This document shows positions 7,270-17,100 of a DNA stretch of 64,000 nt, in pieces. Numbering within the stretch: the stretch's first letter is position 1; each line of letters opens with the position of its first letter. The position numbers were made by a program, and so were the translations under genes. Below the pieces are notes generated by a model. It was given only the letters and a program-made list of their open reading frames with translations. It had not been told where the DNA came from and ran no database searches. The stretch is from Mycobacterium heidelbergense (lineage in GTDB: Bacteria > Actinomycetota > Actinomycetes > Mycobacteriales > Mycobacteriaceae), in contig NZ_AP022615.1 in assembly GCF_010730745.1 (NCBI RefSeq), forward strand, positions 3,162,001 through 3,226,000. The letters are read 5' to 3'.

Positions 7270-10200
7270 GTGAGCGAGTTGCTGCCGACCGGAACGGTGA
7301 CGCTGCTGCTGGCTGACGTCGAAGGCTCGACGCGGTTCTGGGATTCCCAGCCCGAAAAGATGACGGCCGCGCTGGCGCAGCTGAACCGGGCGGTCAACGA
7401 GGCCATCGCCGCGCATGACGGTGTGCGCCCGCTGGAGCAGGGCGAAGGTGACAGCTTTGTGGCCGCGTTCTCCCGCGCCAGCGACGCGGTGGCGTGTGCG
7501 CTGGCGTTGCAGCGCGCCCCGCTGTCGCCGATCCGGGTGCGTATCGGGATACATACCGGCGAAATACAGCTGCGCGATGATGCCAACTACGCGGGGCCGA
7601 CGATCAACCGCACCGCGCGGCTGCGTGATCTCGCCCATGGTGGGCAGACGGTGTTGTCGGGTGCGACCGAATCGTTGATTGTCGATCGGTTGCCCGACGG
7701 TGTGTGGCTGGCTGATCTGGGCAGCTACCCGTTGCGGGACCTGCCGCGGCCGGAACGCGTGGTGCAGTTGTGTCACCCGGACCTGTGCAATGAGTTTCCA
7801 CCTCTTCGGGTCCGCACTGTTGTTGTGTCGCATAACCTTCCGGCCCAGTTGACGAGTTTCGTTGGGCGCCAAGCCGAAATGACGGAGTTGCGTCAGTTGG
7901 CCGCCGACAACCGATTGGTGACGCTGACCGGCGCCGGCGGAGCCGGCAAGACGCGGCTCGCCGTGGAAGTCGCCTCGCGGCTCACCTCTGAATTTTCCGA
8001 CGGAGTCTGGTATGTCGATCTGGCGCCAGTCGGCGTCCAGGCGTTGGCGTCGGTGACCGTCGCACGCACGCTCGGCCTGCCGGATCAGCCGGGCCGCTCG
8101 ATGATGGATCTGCTGGCGCGGTTCTTCGGCGAAAAGACGATACTGCTGCTGCTCGACAATTGTGAGCATCTGCTCGATGCGTGCGGGACTCTGGTCGTCG
8201 AGCTGCTGGCGGCCTGCCCGCACCTGACGATTCTGACCACCAGCCGTGAGCCGCTCGGCGTCCCCGGCGAGCTGAGCTGGCGGGTGCCGTCGCTGCCTCT
8301 CGCCGACCAGGCCGTCGAGTTATTCATCGACCGTGCCCGGCGCGCCCGCCCGGAATTCGTTGTGGACGAAGATAATCAGGAATTGGTCGCAGAGATCTGC
8401 GCGCGCCTGGATGGTATGCCGTTGGCGATCGAACTTGCCGCGGCCCGGGTTCGGGCACTGTCGTTGTCGCAGATCGTGGACAGTCTGCATGACCGGTTCC
8501 GATTGTTGACCGGAGGTGCGCGCACCGCGGTGCGTCGCCAGCAGACGCTGCGCGCCTCGGTGGATTGGTCACACGCGTTGCTGACCGAGCCCGAGCGGGT
8601 GTTGTTCCGGCGGCTTGCGGTGTTCGCCGGCGGCTTCGATCTCGATGCCGCTCAAGCGATCGGGCCCGGCAGTGAAATCGAGGTCTACCAGTTAATGGAC
8701 CAACTGGGCCTGTTGGTGGACAAATCCCTGGTGGTCGCCGACGATAACGGCGCCGGAATGAGATACCGCTTGTTGGAGACCGTGCGCCAGTACGCGCAGG
8801 AAAAGCTCGGCGAGTCCGGTGAGGCCGACGAGGTGCGGACCCGCCACCGCGACTATTACACCGCCACGGCCGCTGAGCTGGAATCACGGGGCCACGCCCG
8901 CGACGACGAGCTGCTGGAGTGGGCGCAAACCGAGATCGACAACCTGCGGAACGCGTTCGCGTGGAGCCGGGAGAACTCTGACCCCGCGACAGCCCTGCAG
9001 CTCATCGAGTCGTTGCGGCCGTTGTGGTTACGAGGCGGCCGTGTCAAGGAAGCACTCATCGGCCTGGACGCGCTCTTGGCCGACGAGAGTCACTCGCAGA
9101 TACCACCGGCGGTCTGGGTGGGCGCGGTGACCCTGCGCGCGATCCTCGCGGCGTGGGTCGGCGTCTCGATGGACCTGGACCGAACGCGGCAGGCCCTGAC
9201 CGTCGCCCGTCAGCTTGACGACCCGCCGCTGATCACCCGGGCACTCATCGCGTGCGGAAGGCTCGCGTACTACGGCGCCGAGGACGCTGGGCCCTACTTC
9301 GGTGAGGCGATTGACCTGGCCCGGAAGATTTCCGACAAGTGGAGCCTGTGCCAAATTTACGGCTATCAGGCGACCGCGGCCTTCCTCGCCGGTGAACCGA
9401 TCGCGGCTTGTGTGGCCGCCGAAGAGGGACGTGACCTGGCCGACGCGCTCGGCGATCGGTTCTTCTCACGGAACTGCCGAGCCTGGCTGTCGCTGGCGCT
9501 GCTGATGCGGGAAGATGGCGCGTACGCCAGCCAAGTCGGCCGCGCCCTGGTCGCCGAGGCGGAGGCGGCCGGCGACCTTACGATGAATGTCTATGGCCAG
9601 ATTGCCTGCGCATCAATCCATGCGGCCCAGGGTGATGCGGCCGCCGCGTACGAGGCGGCGCAATCGGCGCTGAATGCCGCGGAGGCGATAGGCGGGTTCC
9701 TGGAAGATGCGGTCTATGCCGCGTTCGCCAACGCCGCTTTGGCCGCCGGCGACGCTTCTGCGGCGATGCGGGCAGCCCAGAACGCCTGGCAGCACACCAA
9801 TCCGCAGCGTGAACTGTTAACCGCAATCATCACCCCGATGGGCGAGGCCGCGCTGGCCTGCGGTGACCTGGCAGTCGCACGCCGTTGGGCCGACGACACC
9901 GTCGCTCGAGTGTCGGGCTGGTACCAGATGAGAGCGCTGACCGTGCGCGCTTTTATCGCTGTCGCGCAAGGCGATTTCGAGCAGGCCGAGCGAGACGCCC
10001 ACGACGCCCTCGCATTGGCCGTCCACACTCGGGGATATCTGCGCGTGGCCGACACCCTGGAATGCCTCACGCGCATGGTTGCCGACGGCGGCAACCACCC
10101 CTATGCGGCGCGCCTGTTGGGTGCGGCGGCCGGCATCCGACAGCGCATGGGGCACGCCCGTCTGCCGATGTATCAGGCCGGCTACGATGCCGCGGTCGTG

Positions 10201-10518
10201 GCGATCCGGGAAGCGTTGGGACAAGAAGACTTTGATGCCGCATGGGCCGAAGGCCTTGCGCTGGCGACAGAGGAAGCGATCGCCTACGCGCAACGCGGTC
10301 GTGGCGAACGTAAGCGCCCCACCAGCGGCTGGGGCTCGCTGACACCCATGGAAAACGACGTGGTGCGCTTAGTCCGGGAAGGACTGGGCAACAAGGACAT
10401 TGGTGCCCGGCTGTTCATCTCACCGCGCACCGTGCAGACCCATCTCACCCACGTCTACGCCAAGCTCGGCCTGACCTCCCGTGTCCAGCTCGTCCAAGAA
10501 GCCGCCAGCCACAGCTGA
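7270..10518 (+). CDS. Adenylyl cyclase / NB-ARC ATPase / LuxR-type regulator (Rv0386-like)
   Basis: A large one-component signalling protein of 1082 residues from GTG 7270. First comes a class III nucleotide cyclase domain (about residues 5-170) with the metal-binding LLADVEGSTR and the transition-state Arg in INRTARL. Then comes an NB-ARC/AAA ATPase with Walker A LTGAGGAGKTRLA and LLLLDNCEHLLDA, a long TPR-like alpha-helical region, and a C-terminal LuxR helix-turn-helix (LTPMENDVV to the end). GTG 7270 has GGAG 10 bases upstream, and counting from it places Gln57 and Asn106 at the substrate-selecting positions, as reported for M. tuberculosis Rv0386. In-frame ATG 7222 or 7186 are alternatives. 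It is divergent from the P450-SDR pair and may control it. Confidence 0.85.
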   Translation: MSELLPTGTVTLLLADVEGSTRFWDSQPEKMTAALAQLNRAVNEAIAAHDGVRPLEQGEGDSFVAAFSRASDAVACALALQRAPLSPIRVRIGIHTGEIQLRDDANYAGPTINRTARLRDLAHGGQTVLSGATESLIVDRLPDGVWLADLGSYPLRDLPRPERVVQLCHPDLCNEFPPLRVRTVVVSHNLPAQLTSFVGRQAEMTELRQLAADNRLVTLTGAGGAGKTRLAVEVASRLTSEFSDGVWYVDLAPVGVQALASVTVARTLGLPDQPGRSMMDLLARFFGEKTILLLLDNCEHLLDACGTLVVELLAACPHLTILTTSREPLGVPGELSWRVPSLPLADQAVELFIDRARRARPEFVVDEDNQELVAEICARLDGMPLAIELAAARVRALSLSQIVDSLHDRFRLLTGGARTAVRRQQTLRASVDWSHALLTEPERVLFRRLAVFAGGFDLDAAQAIGPGSEIEVYQLMDQLGLLVDKSLVVADDNGAGMRYRLLETVRQYAQEKLGESGEADEVRTRHRDYYTATAAELESRGHARDDELLEWAQTEIDNLRNAFAWSRENSDPATALQLIESLRPLWLRGGRVKEALIGLDALLADESHSQIPPAVWVGAVTLRAILAAWVGVSMDLDRTRQALTVARQLDDPPLITRALIACGRLAYYGAEDAGPYFGEAIDLARKISDKWSLCQIYGYQATAAFLAGEPIAACVAAEEGRDLADALGDRFFSRNCRAWLSLALLMREDGAYASQVGRALVAEAEAAGDLTMNVYGQIACASIHAAQGDAAAAYEAAQSALNAAEAIGGFLEDAVYAAFANAALAAGDASAAMRAAQNAWQHTNPQRELLTAIITPMGEAALACGDLAVARRWADDTVARVSGWYQMRALTVRAFIAVAQGDFEQAERDAHDALALAVHTRGYLRVADTLECLTRMVADGGNHPYAARLLGAAAGIRQRMGHARLPMYQAGYDAAVVAIREALGQEDFDAAWAEGLALATEEAIAYAQRGRGERKRPTSGWGSLTPMENDVVRLVREGLGNKDIGARLFISPRTVQTHLTHVYAKLGLTSRVQLVQEAASHS

Positions 10519-10526
10519 TCACTCAA

Positions 10527-11171
10527 TCACTTTGCGGCGACCACGAATCCGCGGATGATCGCCTCGATGTCGGGCGCCTGCGCGGCCGCCTGGTCGGCCA
10601 GGCCCGTGATGGTCAGCTGAACCAGGTACCGCTGGTTGGTGGGCGGCGACCCGGTGGGGATGACGATCCGGTTCCAGCTGTGCAGCCGCGTGCCATCGAG
10701 GTCGTAGCTGCCCTGGATCATCGACGACGGGAAGCGGTCGTAGTCCGCGGAAGAGGCGTCCAGCTGCTTGAAGTTCTCGAACAGCTGGGCGTCGTCGTTG
10801 CCGTGCTTGATGACCTGGGCCGGGTCGAAGTCCCCGCGCAGCTTGAACACCACCAGCCTGGCCGTCGGATACTTGCCGCCCTTGGAGATCATCACCGTCT
10901 CCGGCGTGATATTCGGGCTGGAAAACGGCGACCAGCCCGGTGGCGTCGGTATCGACACGGTCAGGTCGGTCAGGGACCCCGGCGCCACCTGCTGCCCGGC
11001 AACGCCGATGTCCTGCAGGTACTGCGACAGGGGAACCGGCTTATTGGTCGTCGTCACGGCACTTGTCGTCGAGCTCCCCGACAAAATCGACCGGTAGTCG
11101 GGCTCTTTCGGAGCGCAGGCCGCCGCGGACACGCTCGCCGCGGCCACGGCGGCGGCGAGAAGGATTCTCAC
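10527..11171 (-). CDS. lpqT: Lipoprotein LpqT
   Basis: A 214-residue exported lipoprotein. The signal peptide (MRILLAAAVAAASVSAAAC) ends in a lipobox with Cys at about residue 19, so the mature protein should be diacylated and anchored outside the membrane. The remainder fits the LpqN/LpqT family of mycobacterial lipoproteins, whose exact role is not settled. Its ATG overlaps the end of the upstream arsC-like gene by 4 bp (ATGA), which indicates translational coupling in the glmU-prs-arsC-lpqT run. In M. tuberculosis lpqT directly follows prsA. Confidence 0.85.
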   Translation of the reverse strand: MRILLAAAVAAASVSAAACAPKEPDYRSILSGSSTTSAVTTTNKPVPLSQYLQDIGVAGQQVAPGSLTDLTVSIPTPPGWSPFSSPNITPETVMISKGGKYPTARLVVFKLRGDFDPAQVIKHGNDDAQLFENFKQLDASSADYDRFPSSMIQGSYDLDGTRLHSWNRIVIPTGSPPTNQRYLVQLTITGLADQAAAQAPDIEAIIRGFVVAAK

Positions 11172-11512
11172 AGAATCTCGTGCACCGCGTCGATCGGCCG
11201 GGCCAGCCGGGTGCCCTTCGGCGTGACGACGAACGGCCGCTCGATCAGGATCGGGTGTTCGGCCATGGCGTCCAGCAGCTCGTCGTCGCCGGCGGCATCG
11301 AGCCCAAGCTCGGCGTAGAGCGGTTCGCGCTTTCGCACCGCCGCCCGCACGTCGACGCCGGCGTCGCGGATCATCCGAGCCAGCTCGCTCCGCGACGGCG
11401 GGGTTTTCAGGTATTCCACGATACTGGGTTCAATACCGTTGTCCCGCAACAGATCCAGCGTCTTACGTGAGGTGCTGCACTTGGGGTTGTGGTAGATGAC
11501 GTTGTCGGTCAT
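11168..11512 (-). CDS. ArsC/YffB-family (glutaredoxin-fold) arsenate reductase-like protein
   Basis: A 114-residue thioredoxin-fold protein of the ArsC/Spx family. The single redox cysteine lies in HNPKCSTSR near residue 12, and the C-terminal ERPFVV arginine region (IERPFVVTPKG) matches arsenate-reductase relatives. It could reduce arsenate with a low-molecular-weight thiol, or be one of the many family members of unknown substrate. It lies between prs and lpqT with 4-bp overlap to lpqT and directly abuts the prs stop, positions that suggest co-transcription rather than arsenic control. It is unrelated in fold to the second ArsC at 46569. Confidence 0.82.
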   Translation of the reverse strand: MTDNVIYHNPKCSTSRKTLDLLRDNGIEPSIVEYLKTPPSRSELARMIRDAGVDVRAAVRKREPLYAELGLDAAGDDELLDAMAEHPILIERPFVVTPKGTRLARPIDAVHEIL

Positions 11513-12493
11513 CTAGGCGTCCCCGTCGAATAGCCCTGTGACCGAGCCGTTTTCGAAGACCGCGCGAATGGTGCTGGCCAGCAGCGGCGCGATGGACAAC
11601 ACCGTGAGCTGCGCGAAGCGCTTCCTCTCGTCGATCGGGAGCGTGTTCGTGACGATCACCTCCCGGGCGCCGCACGCCGCCAAACGCTCGGCGGCCGGGT
11701 CGGACAGCACCCCGTGAGTCGCGGCGATGATCACGTCGGTGGCGCCGTCGTCGCGCAGCAGTTGCACCGCGCCGGCGATGGTGCCCCCGGTGTCGATCAT
11801 GTCGTCGATCAGCACACAGGTGCGCCCGGCGACCTCGCCGACGACGCGGTTGGACACCACCTGGTTGGGCACCCGCGGATCGCGGGTCTTGTGGATGAAG
11901 GCCAGCGGGACGCCGCCCAGCGCGTCGGCCCATTTCTCGGCGATGCGCACCCGGCCGGAGTCGGGGGAGACCACCACCATGTTGCCGTCGGAGTAGTTGT
12001 CCCTGATGTAGCCGGTCAGCAGGTTCTGCCCACGCATGTGGTCGACGGGCCCGTCGAAGAAACCCTGGATCTGATCGGTGTGCAGGTCGACGGTCACGAT
12101 CCGGTCGGCGCCCGCGGTCTTGAGCAGGTCGGCGACCAGCCGCGCCGAGATCGGTTCGCGGCCGCGGTGCTTCTTGTCCTGGCGGGCGTAGGGATAGAAC
12201 GGCATGACGGCGGTGATCCGCTTGGCGCTGCCCCGCTTGAGCGCGTCGATCATGATCAGCTGTTCCATCAGCCAGTCGTTCACCGGCGCCGGATGCGATT
12301 GCAGGACGAACGCGTCGCAGCCGCGCACCGATTCGTGGAAACGCACGAAGATCTCGCCGTTGGCGAACTCCCGCGCCGTCTGCGCGGTGACGTGGACGTC
12401 GAGTTCCTTGGCCACCTGCTCGGCCAGCTCCGGATGGGCGCGGCCCGAGAACAGCATCAGGTTTTTGCGATTATCGGTCCAGTCGTGGCTCAC
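11513..12493 (-). CDS. prs: Ribose-phosphate pyrophosphokinase
   Basis: This enzyme makes PRPP from ribose 5-phosphate and ATP for nucleotide, histidine, tryptophan and NAD synthesis; in mycobacteria PRPP also feeds decaprenyl-phosphoryl arabinose for the cell wall. The 326-residue protein has the ATP/flexible-loop KKHRGREPISARL, the pyrophosphate-binding SPDSGRVR, and the PRPP signature VLIDDMIDTGGTIAGA near residue 225. Length equals the M. tuberculosis protein. It is transcribed with glmU upstream (88-bp gap). Confidence 0.97.
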   Translation of the reverse strand: MSHDWTDNRKNLMLFSGRAHPELAEQVAKELDVHVTAQTAREFANGEIFVRFHESVRGCDAFVLQSHPAPVNDWLMEQLIMIDALKRGSAKRITAVMPFYPYARQDKKHRGREPISARLVADLLKTAGADRIVTVDLHTDQIQGFFDGPVDHMRGQNLLTGYIRDNYSDGNMVVVSPDSGRVRIAEKWADALGGVPLAFIHKTRDPRVPNQVVSNRVVGEVAGRTCVLIDDMIDTGGTIAGAVQLLRDDGATDVIIAATHGVLSDPAAERLAACGAREVIVTNTLPIDERKRFAQLTVLSIAPLLASTIRAVFENGSVTGLFDGDA

Positions 12494-12581
12494 CGTGCTG
12501 CCCTCGCCGTATGTGGAATGGAACGACCCATCGTACGTAGCGAATGGTACGGAAATATGGCCGGGTTACCAGATACCGAAT

Positions 12582-14045
12582 TCACGGTGTCTGTTCGGGT
12601 TCGGATTTTTGGGCTGCCTTTTCGGCCGCCCGGGCCGCCGGGCTGCCCGGCCGCTTGCGCCGCACCCAGCCCTCGATGTTGCGCTGCGGTCCCGCCGACA
12701 CCGCCAGCGCCCCCGGCGGGACGTCGTCGCGCACGACGGTGCCGGCGCCGGTGTAGGCCCCGTCGCCGACCGTCACCGGGGCCACGAACATGGTGTCCGA
12801 CCCGGTGCGCACGTGCGAGCCGATCCTGGTCCGGGATTTGGATTCGCCGTCGTAGTTGACGAACACGCTGGACGCGCCGATGTTGCTGTGCTCGCCGATG
12901 TCGGCGTCGCCGACGTAGGTCAGGTGCGGGACCTTGGTGCCGGCGCCGATGGTGGAGTTCTTGGTCTCGACGAACGCGCCGAGCTTGCCGTCGGCGCCCA
13001 GCACGGTCCCGGGTCGCAGGTACGTGTAGGGGCCGACCGTCGCGCCGTCTCCGATCGACGACGAGGCGCCGTGGGTGCGCACCACCGACGCGCCGTCGCC
13101 GACGGTGACGTCGGTCAGCGTGGTGTCGGGGCCGACGACGCAGTGACCCCCGACGCGGGTGCGGCCCAGCAGCTGGGTTCCGGGATGGATGACGGTGTCG
13201 CGGCCGATCGTCACGTCGACGTCGATCCAGGTGGTCGCGGGGTCGACGAATGTCACGCCGGCCATCTGGTGGGCGGCCACGATCCGGCGGTTGAGCTCGG
13301 CGCCCAGCTCGGCCAGCTGGACCCGGTTGTTAACACCGGCCACCAGCGCGCTGTCGTCGATGTGCCGCGCGTGCACGGCCTGGCCGTCGCCGCGCAGGAT
13401 CGCGATGGCGTCGGTCAGGTAGAGCTCCTGTTGGGCGTTGTCGGAGCTCAGCCGGCCCAGCGCCGAGCGCAGCGCGGCGACGTCGAAGGCGTAGACGCCG
13501 GCGTTGACCTCGCGGATCTCGCGCTGCGAGGGCGTCGCGTCGGCGTGCTCCACGATCGCCATGACCTCGTTGTCCTGGGTGCGCAGGATGCGGCCGTAGC
13601 CCCCGGGATCGCCGAGCGTCGTGGTCAGCACCGTCACCGCGGCCGGCGCCGCGGTGTGGGCCGCGATCAGCCCGGCCAGGGTGTCGGAGTCCAGCAGCGG
13701 CGTGTCGCCGGAGGTGACGACGACGATGCCGGCGTAGTCGTCGGGCAGGGCGGACAGGCCGCACAGGGCCGCGTGGCCGGTGCCCAGCGGTCGATCCTGC
13801 AGCGCCACGTCGATCGTGCGGCCCATTGATTCGGCCAGCCCGGCGACCAGCGGCGCGATTCGCTGGTGGTCGTGGCCCAGGACCACGACCAGGTGTTGCG
13901 GCGCCACCTTGGCGACCGCGTGCAGGGAGTGCGACAACATGCTGCGGCCGGCGAGCGTGTGCAGCACCTTCGGGGTGTCCGACCGCATCCGGGTGCCGGG
14001 CCCGGCCGCGAGGACCAGGACCGCGGTGTCACCACGAAAGGCCAT
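12582..14045 (-). CDS. glmU: Bifunctional GlcNAc-1-P uridyltransferase / GlcN-1-P acetyltransferase
   Basis: GlmU makes UDP-N-acetylglucosamine for peptidoglycan and linker synthesis. The 487-residue protein has the uridyltransferase loop LAAGPGTRMRSDTPKVLH at the N-terminus and a left-handed beta-helix of hexapeptide repeats from about residue 265. The Ala/Lys/Pro-rich C-terminal tail is typical of the mycobacterial enzyme (about 495 aa in M. tuberculosis). I start at ATG 14045 (MAFRGDTAVL), which has a strong GGGGAGGG site; a start upstream at 14084 would add residues not seen in the family. It leads the glmU-prs-arsC-lpqT run. Confidence 0.96.
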   Translation of the reverse strand: MAFRGDTAVLVLAAGPGTRMRSDTPKVLHTLAGRSMLSHSLHAVAKVAPQHLVVVLGHDHQRIAPLVAGLAESMGRTIDVALQDRPLGTGHAALCGLSALPDDYAGIVVVTSGDTPLLDSDTLAGLIAAHTAAPAAVTVLTTTLGDPGGYGRILRTQDNEVMAIVEHADATPSQREIREVNAGVYAFDVAALRSALGRLSSDNAQQELYLTDAIAILRGDGQAVHARHIDDSALVAGVNNRVQLAELGAELNRRIVAAHQMAGVTFVDPATTWIDVDVTIGRDTVIHPGTQLLGRTRVGGHCVVGPDTTLTDVTVGDGASVVRTHGASSSIGDGATVGPYTYLRPGTVLGADGKLGAFVETKNSTIGAGTKVPHLTYVGDADIGEHSNIGASSVFVNYDGESKSRTRIGSHVRTGSDTMFVAPVTVGDGAYTGAGTVVRDDVPPGALAVSAGPQRNIEGWVRRKRPGSPAARAAEKAAQKSEPEQTP

Positions 14046-14115
14046 CGGCCCTCCCCTTCTAGTGGCTGGTCGCGGGGCTCGCAAGGGTGCGTTGCTCCTA
14101 TGTCAAGAGATGAGT

Positions 14116-14181
14116 TTAGGCGGCCTTGTGGCAGGGCTGGTTGGCGTGTTCGCCGATACGAGCGGCCAAGAACCCACTCAT
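14116..14181 (-). other. Possible 20-residue ORF overlapping the lanM stop
   Basis: The final codons of lanM (GAA TGA) overlap an ATG in another frame, giving a 22-codon minus-strand frame from about 14181 to 14116 (starts MSGFLAARIG, ends PCHKAA). It has one Ser, one Cys and no recognisable leader, so it does not look like a lanthipeptide precursor. It may be a fragment of another gene's 3' end, for example a mobile-element remnant. Weak support. Confidence 0.2.
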
Positions 14182-17100
14182 TCCCAGATCACGACGTTGG
14201 GAAGCGAGGGCTCGATTCGCCGCAACGCCGTGTAGCCGACGCCCGCGATGCCGCGGAAAAGGCCAAGATTGAACCGGCTGGTGGTCCCGCCGGCCCACCG
14301 GTAGTCGCCGTTCGATCGGGCGGTTTCGATGACTGACAGCAGCCGCAGCGAGGCCCGCTCGCAAAGATCGTCTCGCCCGAGGATGCCGCCGGCCTCCCAC
14401 AGGAATTCGATGCTGCCGAGCGTGCCGCAGCACAGCGCGTCGGTCGCGGCCGGCCATCCGTGCTCGGTAGCCGCGACGGCGTTCTCGATGTCGCTGCGGA
14501 GGGCTCCGCCCGACCCTACCGGGTGCCTCGTCATGGCGGCCCGCGCCAACCCGATTCCTTGAGCGCCATAACACCACTTGGCTCGCCCGGCCGCGCCACC
14601 GCCGCGCAGGTCGGGCCAATCGCTGCGGTGGGCGTCGAAGGAGGCGTTCTCAAAAGCAATGCATTCGGTTGCGGCGCTTGCGAACTCGTCACATCCGGTG
14701 GCCGAGGCCAGCGACGCCAAGGCGTACGCGTAGCCCGACGCGCCGTGGGACATGCCGTTGAGGGGGCCGTCGGAGCCGGGCGGCGCCCAGGTTCGCTGAC
14801 CCGCTGGCCCGGTGCGCTGTTGGGCAAGCAGATGCCACCCGCAGTTGGCCGCCCGCTCGAGTGCGTCGCCGGACCCGGTCTGGCGATGCAGCCGAAGCAG
14901 GCCCAGGATGGCGCCGGCGCTGCCGCCCAGGACGTCGAGCCGGCGATCTGCCGAAATAACGTCCGGGGTGATCAACTCTGCCGCGGCGTGAGCATCCTGG
15001 AGCGCATCGTCATCGTCGAGCAGCGTCGAGATGACGGCGAGGCCGTACACGATCGATCCGAGGCCAAGGCCGCCGCCGACACCGACCTGGCGAGCGACGC
15101 GCCCCGGGTTGGGGCCGCGCAGGAATCCCCGCAGCCGGGACAGCGCTGCGGCGGCAAGGGCCTTTGAGGAGGTGGAGTTGGTGACGGCGGCATGTGTGGC
15201 AAGGAACAGCGCGATGCCGCACGTGCCTTTGTAGAGGTCGGGACCGAGCACGACGAGCTGTGACAACTCGGACTCGCCCAGCCAGTCGAGGCCGATCCAG
15301 GCCGCACTCGGCCCCTTGCGCACCGCATGCTCCGAGAGCGTTCGGGCAACCGCGTCGGCTGCCTTGGTGAAGGTGGCGAACGCATCACCGACGTCGCCGT
15401 CGGACGGCCCGCTCGTGGAGACAAGCGGGACGGGTGCGGCCCGCCTGAGCGTGGCGGTGCTCTGTCGGACGAGCTCCGTCTGCCATGCGATTTCCGCATC
15501 GTCGAGGCCGCGCAGGCGGGCGCGCGCCCGATCGAGGCCCGGTGTCGTCCCCCTCGGGATTGAGGTGCCGTCAGCGTCGTGGATGCTATGACCGTCGCTG
15601 GCCATCACGAAGTGCGGAACATTCAAGTCGACGACAGCCGCGCGCTCGGCGCGCAGCAACGGCCATGCAGGGTCAACGTCGTGCTCCCAGTCCGCCAGTT
15701 GGGCCGGGAAGTCCGCCTGAGCAGACCACGCGACACCGTCGTCCATGGCGCGGTGATCTCTCAGGTGCTGCAGCAGCATGCCGTAGAACCTCGTCGGCCG
15801 GACGACCTGACGGATCGGCAGGCCGCCGAAGCCGTCCAGCAGGTCGTCCGGGCGTTGCCGCTGAAGAAACTTCGCGTAGTCGCGGAATCCCGATACGAAG
15901 TCGTCGACGTAACCGCCCAGCCGGGAATGAGACCCGTTGATGTGTGGGAGATTTGGGATGGTCGCATCAGCCTGGACAACTTTCGCGGGCCGCATCGCGT
16001 CGGAATTGATGTCGTTCCATGCCAGTGTGGTTCGCGGAGCGGAATTCGAGATCACTCCGCCCATCGAGAAGGTCTCATGGGAATCCCAGCTGTACGTGGG
16101 GAGGACGCCGGCCATGACTACCGAGTTCATGACCTTCACCGTCGCGGCCTCGAACGCGTCCCCATCGTCCGCGGAACCCGTGTCGCCCCACGGCTCGGCG
16201 GCCTGCAGGATCATCTCCAGATCGATCGGTACCGGATGCTCGCCGCAGGCGATGATGTTCTCTTGATGCATGTCGACGCCGACGAAGCCGTGGAAGAGCG
16301 CCAGCCATGCGCCGGCGCGCCGGAAGTATCGCTGAAAGCCCTGTCGATCAACACAACTCGTGTGATCGATGAACTCCGTCCAGCCGTAACCGTGGCGCGC
16401 GAGGACGCGCACGGCCCGCAGCTCAAGGGGGGCAACGCGGTTCAGCCTTTCGACCAGCGCATGCCACGCTGCGTCGACCCGCAAATCCTTGGGCTTATAC
16501 ACGACCCGCGAGCCGTCCTGGAAGCCGATGATCGTTACGGTACGGCCGAAGTTGTGCCGGTCGGAGAGGTCGGCGTCGATGCTGGTCACCTGGCAGGGCG
16601 GGGCGGATGTGCCCGCGTCCAGCAGGTCGCGGCGAATCGCCGGCAGATCGGCATCCAGCCGCGTGATCAGTTCCCGTGACGCGTCGATCCACTGCCGGGT
16701 GAGCGAGGCCATCAGCCGCAACAGGACGGGTTTGGCTTCGAACAGGTGACGCCATCCGTTCGTCTTCATGGTGCAGACGAAGCGGTCATGGCAGCCGCTC
16801 GGCCCGCCGTCGTTGCGGGCCTTCGCGAATCGCTCGTAGAGCGCGGGCGCCGAAAGGTCCGACAGCTGCGTCGTCAGCGAACGGCGCAGGCATGCGCGGG
16901 CACCGTCGTCCAGCGCGCCTTGGATACCTCCGCCCACACCCGACCAAAGGATCTTCTCCGCCTCCCGGACCACCGGTTCCAGCAGGTCCTCGAAGGCGCA
17001 CGGCCCGGCCTCGGGAGCCGCGGTTTCACGGGGGTCCTGCAACGCCTCGGCGATCCACGCCGCGTCCTCGACCCAGTGCGGTGCGGGCACGCACGGATTG

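Noticed and set aside
12582..14045. UDP-sugar riboswitch or glmS-like ribozyme upstream of glmU
   Set aside because: The 130-bp upstream region shows only a ribosome site; no conserved ribozyme core was seen.
14110..14235. A 41-residue plus-strand ORF antisense to the end of lanM, considered as a lanthipeptide precursor
   Set aside because: It has no Cys, no leader-like acidic helix before a GG/GA site, and lies inside the antisense of a coding region.
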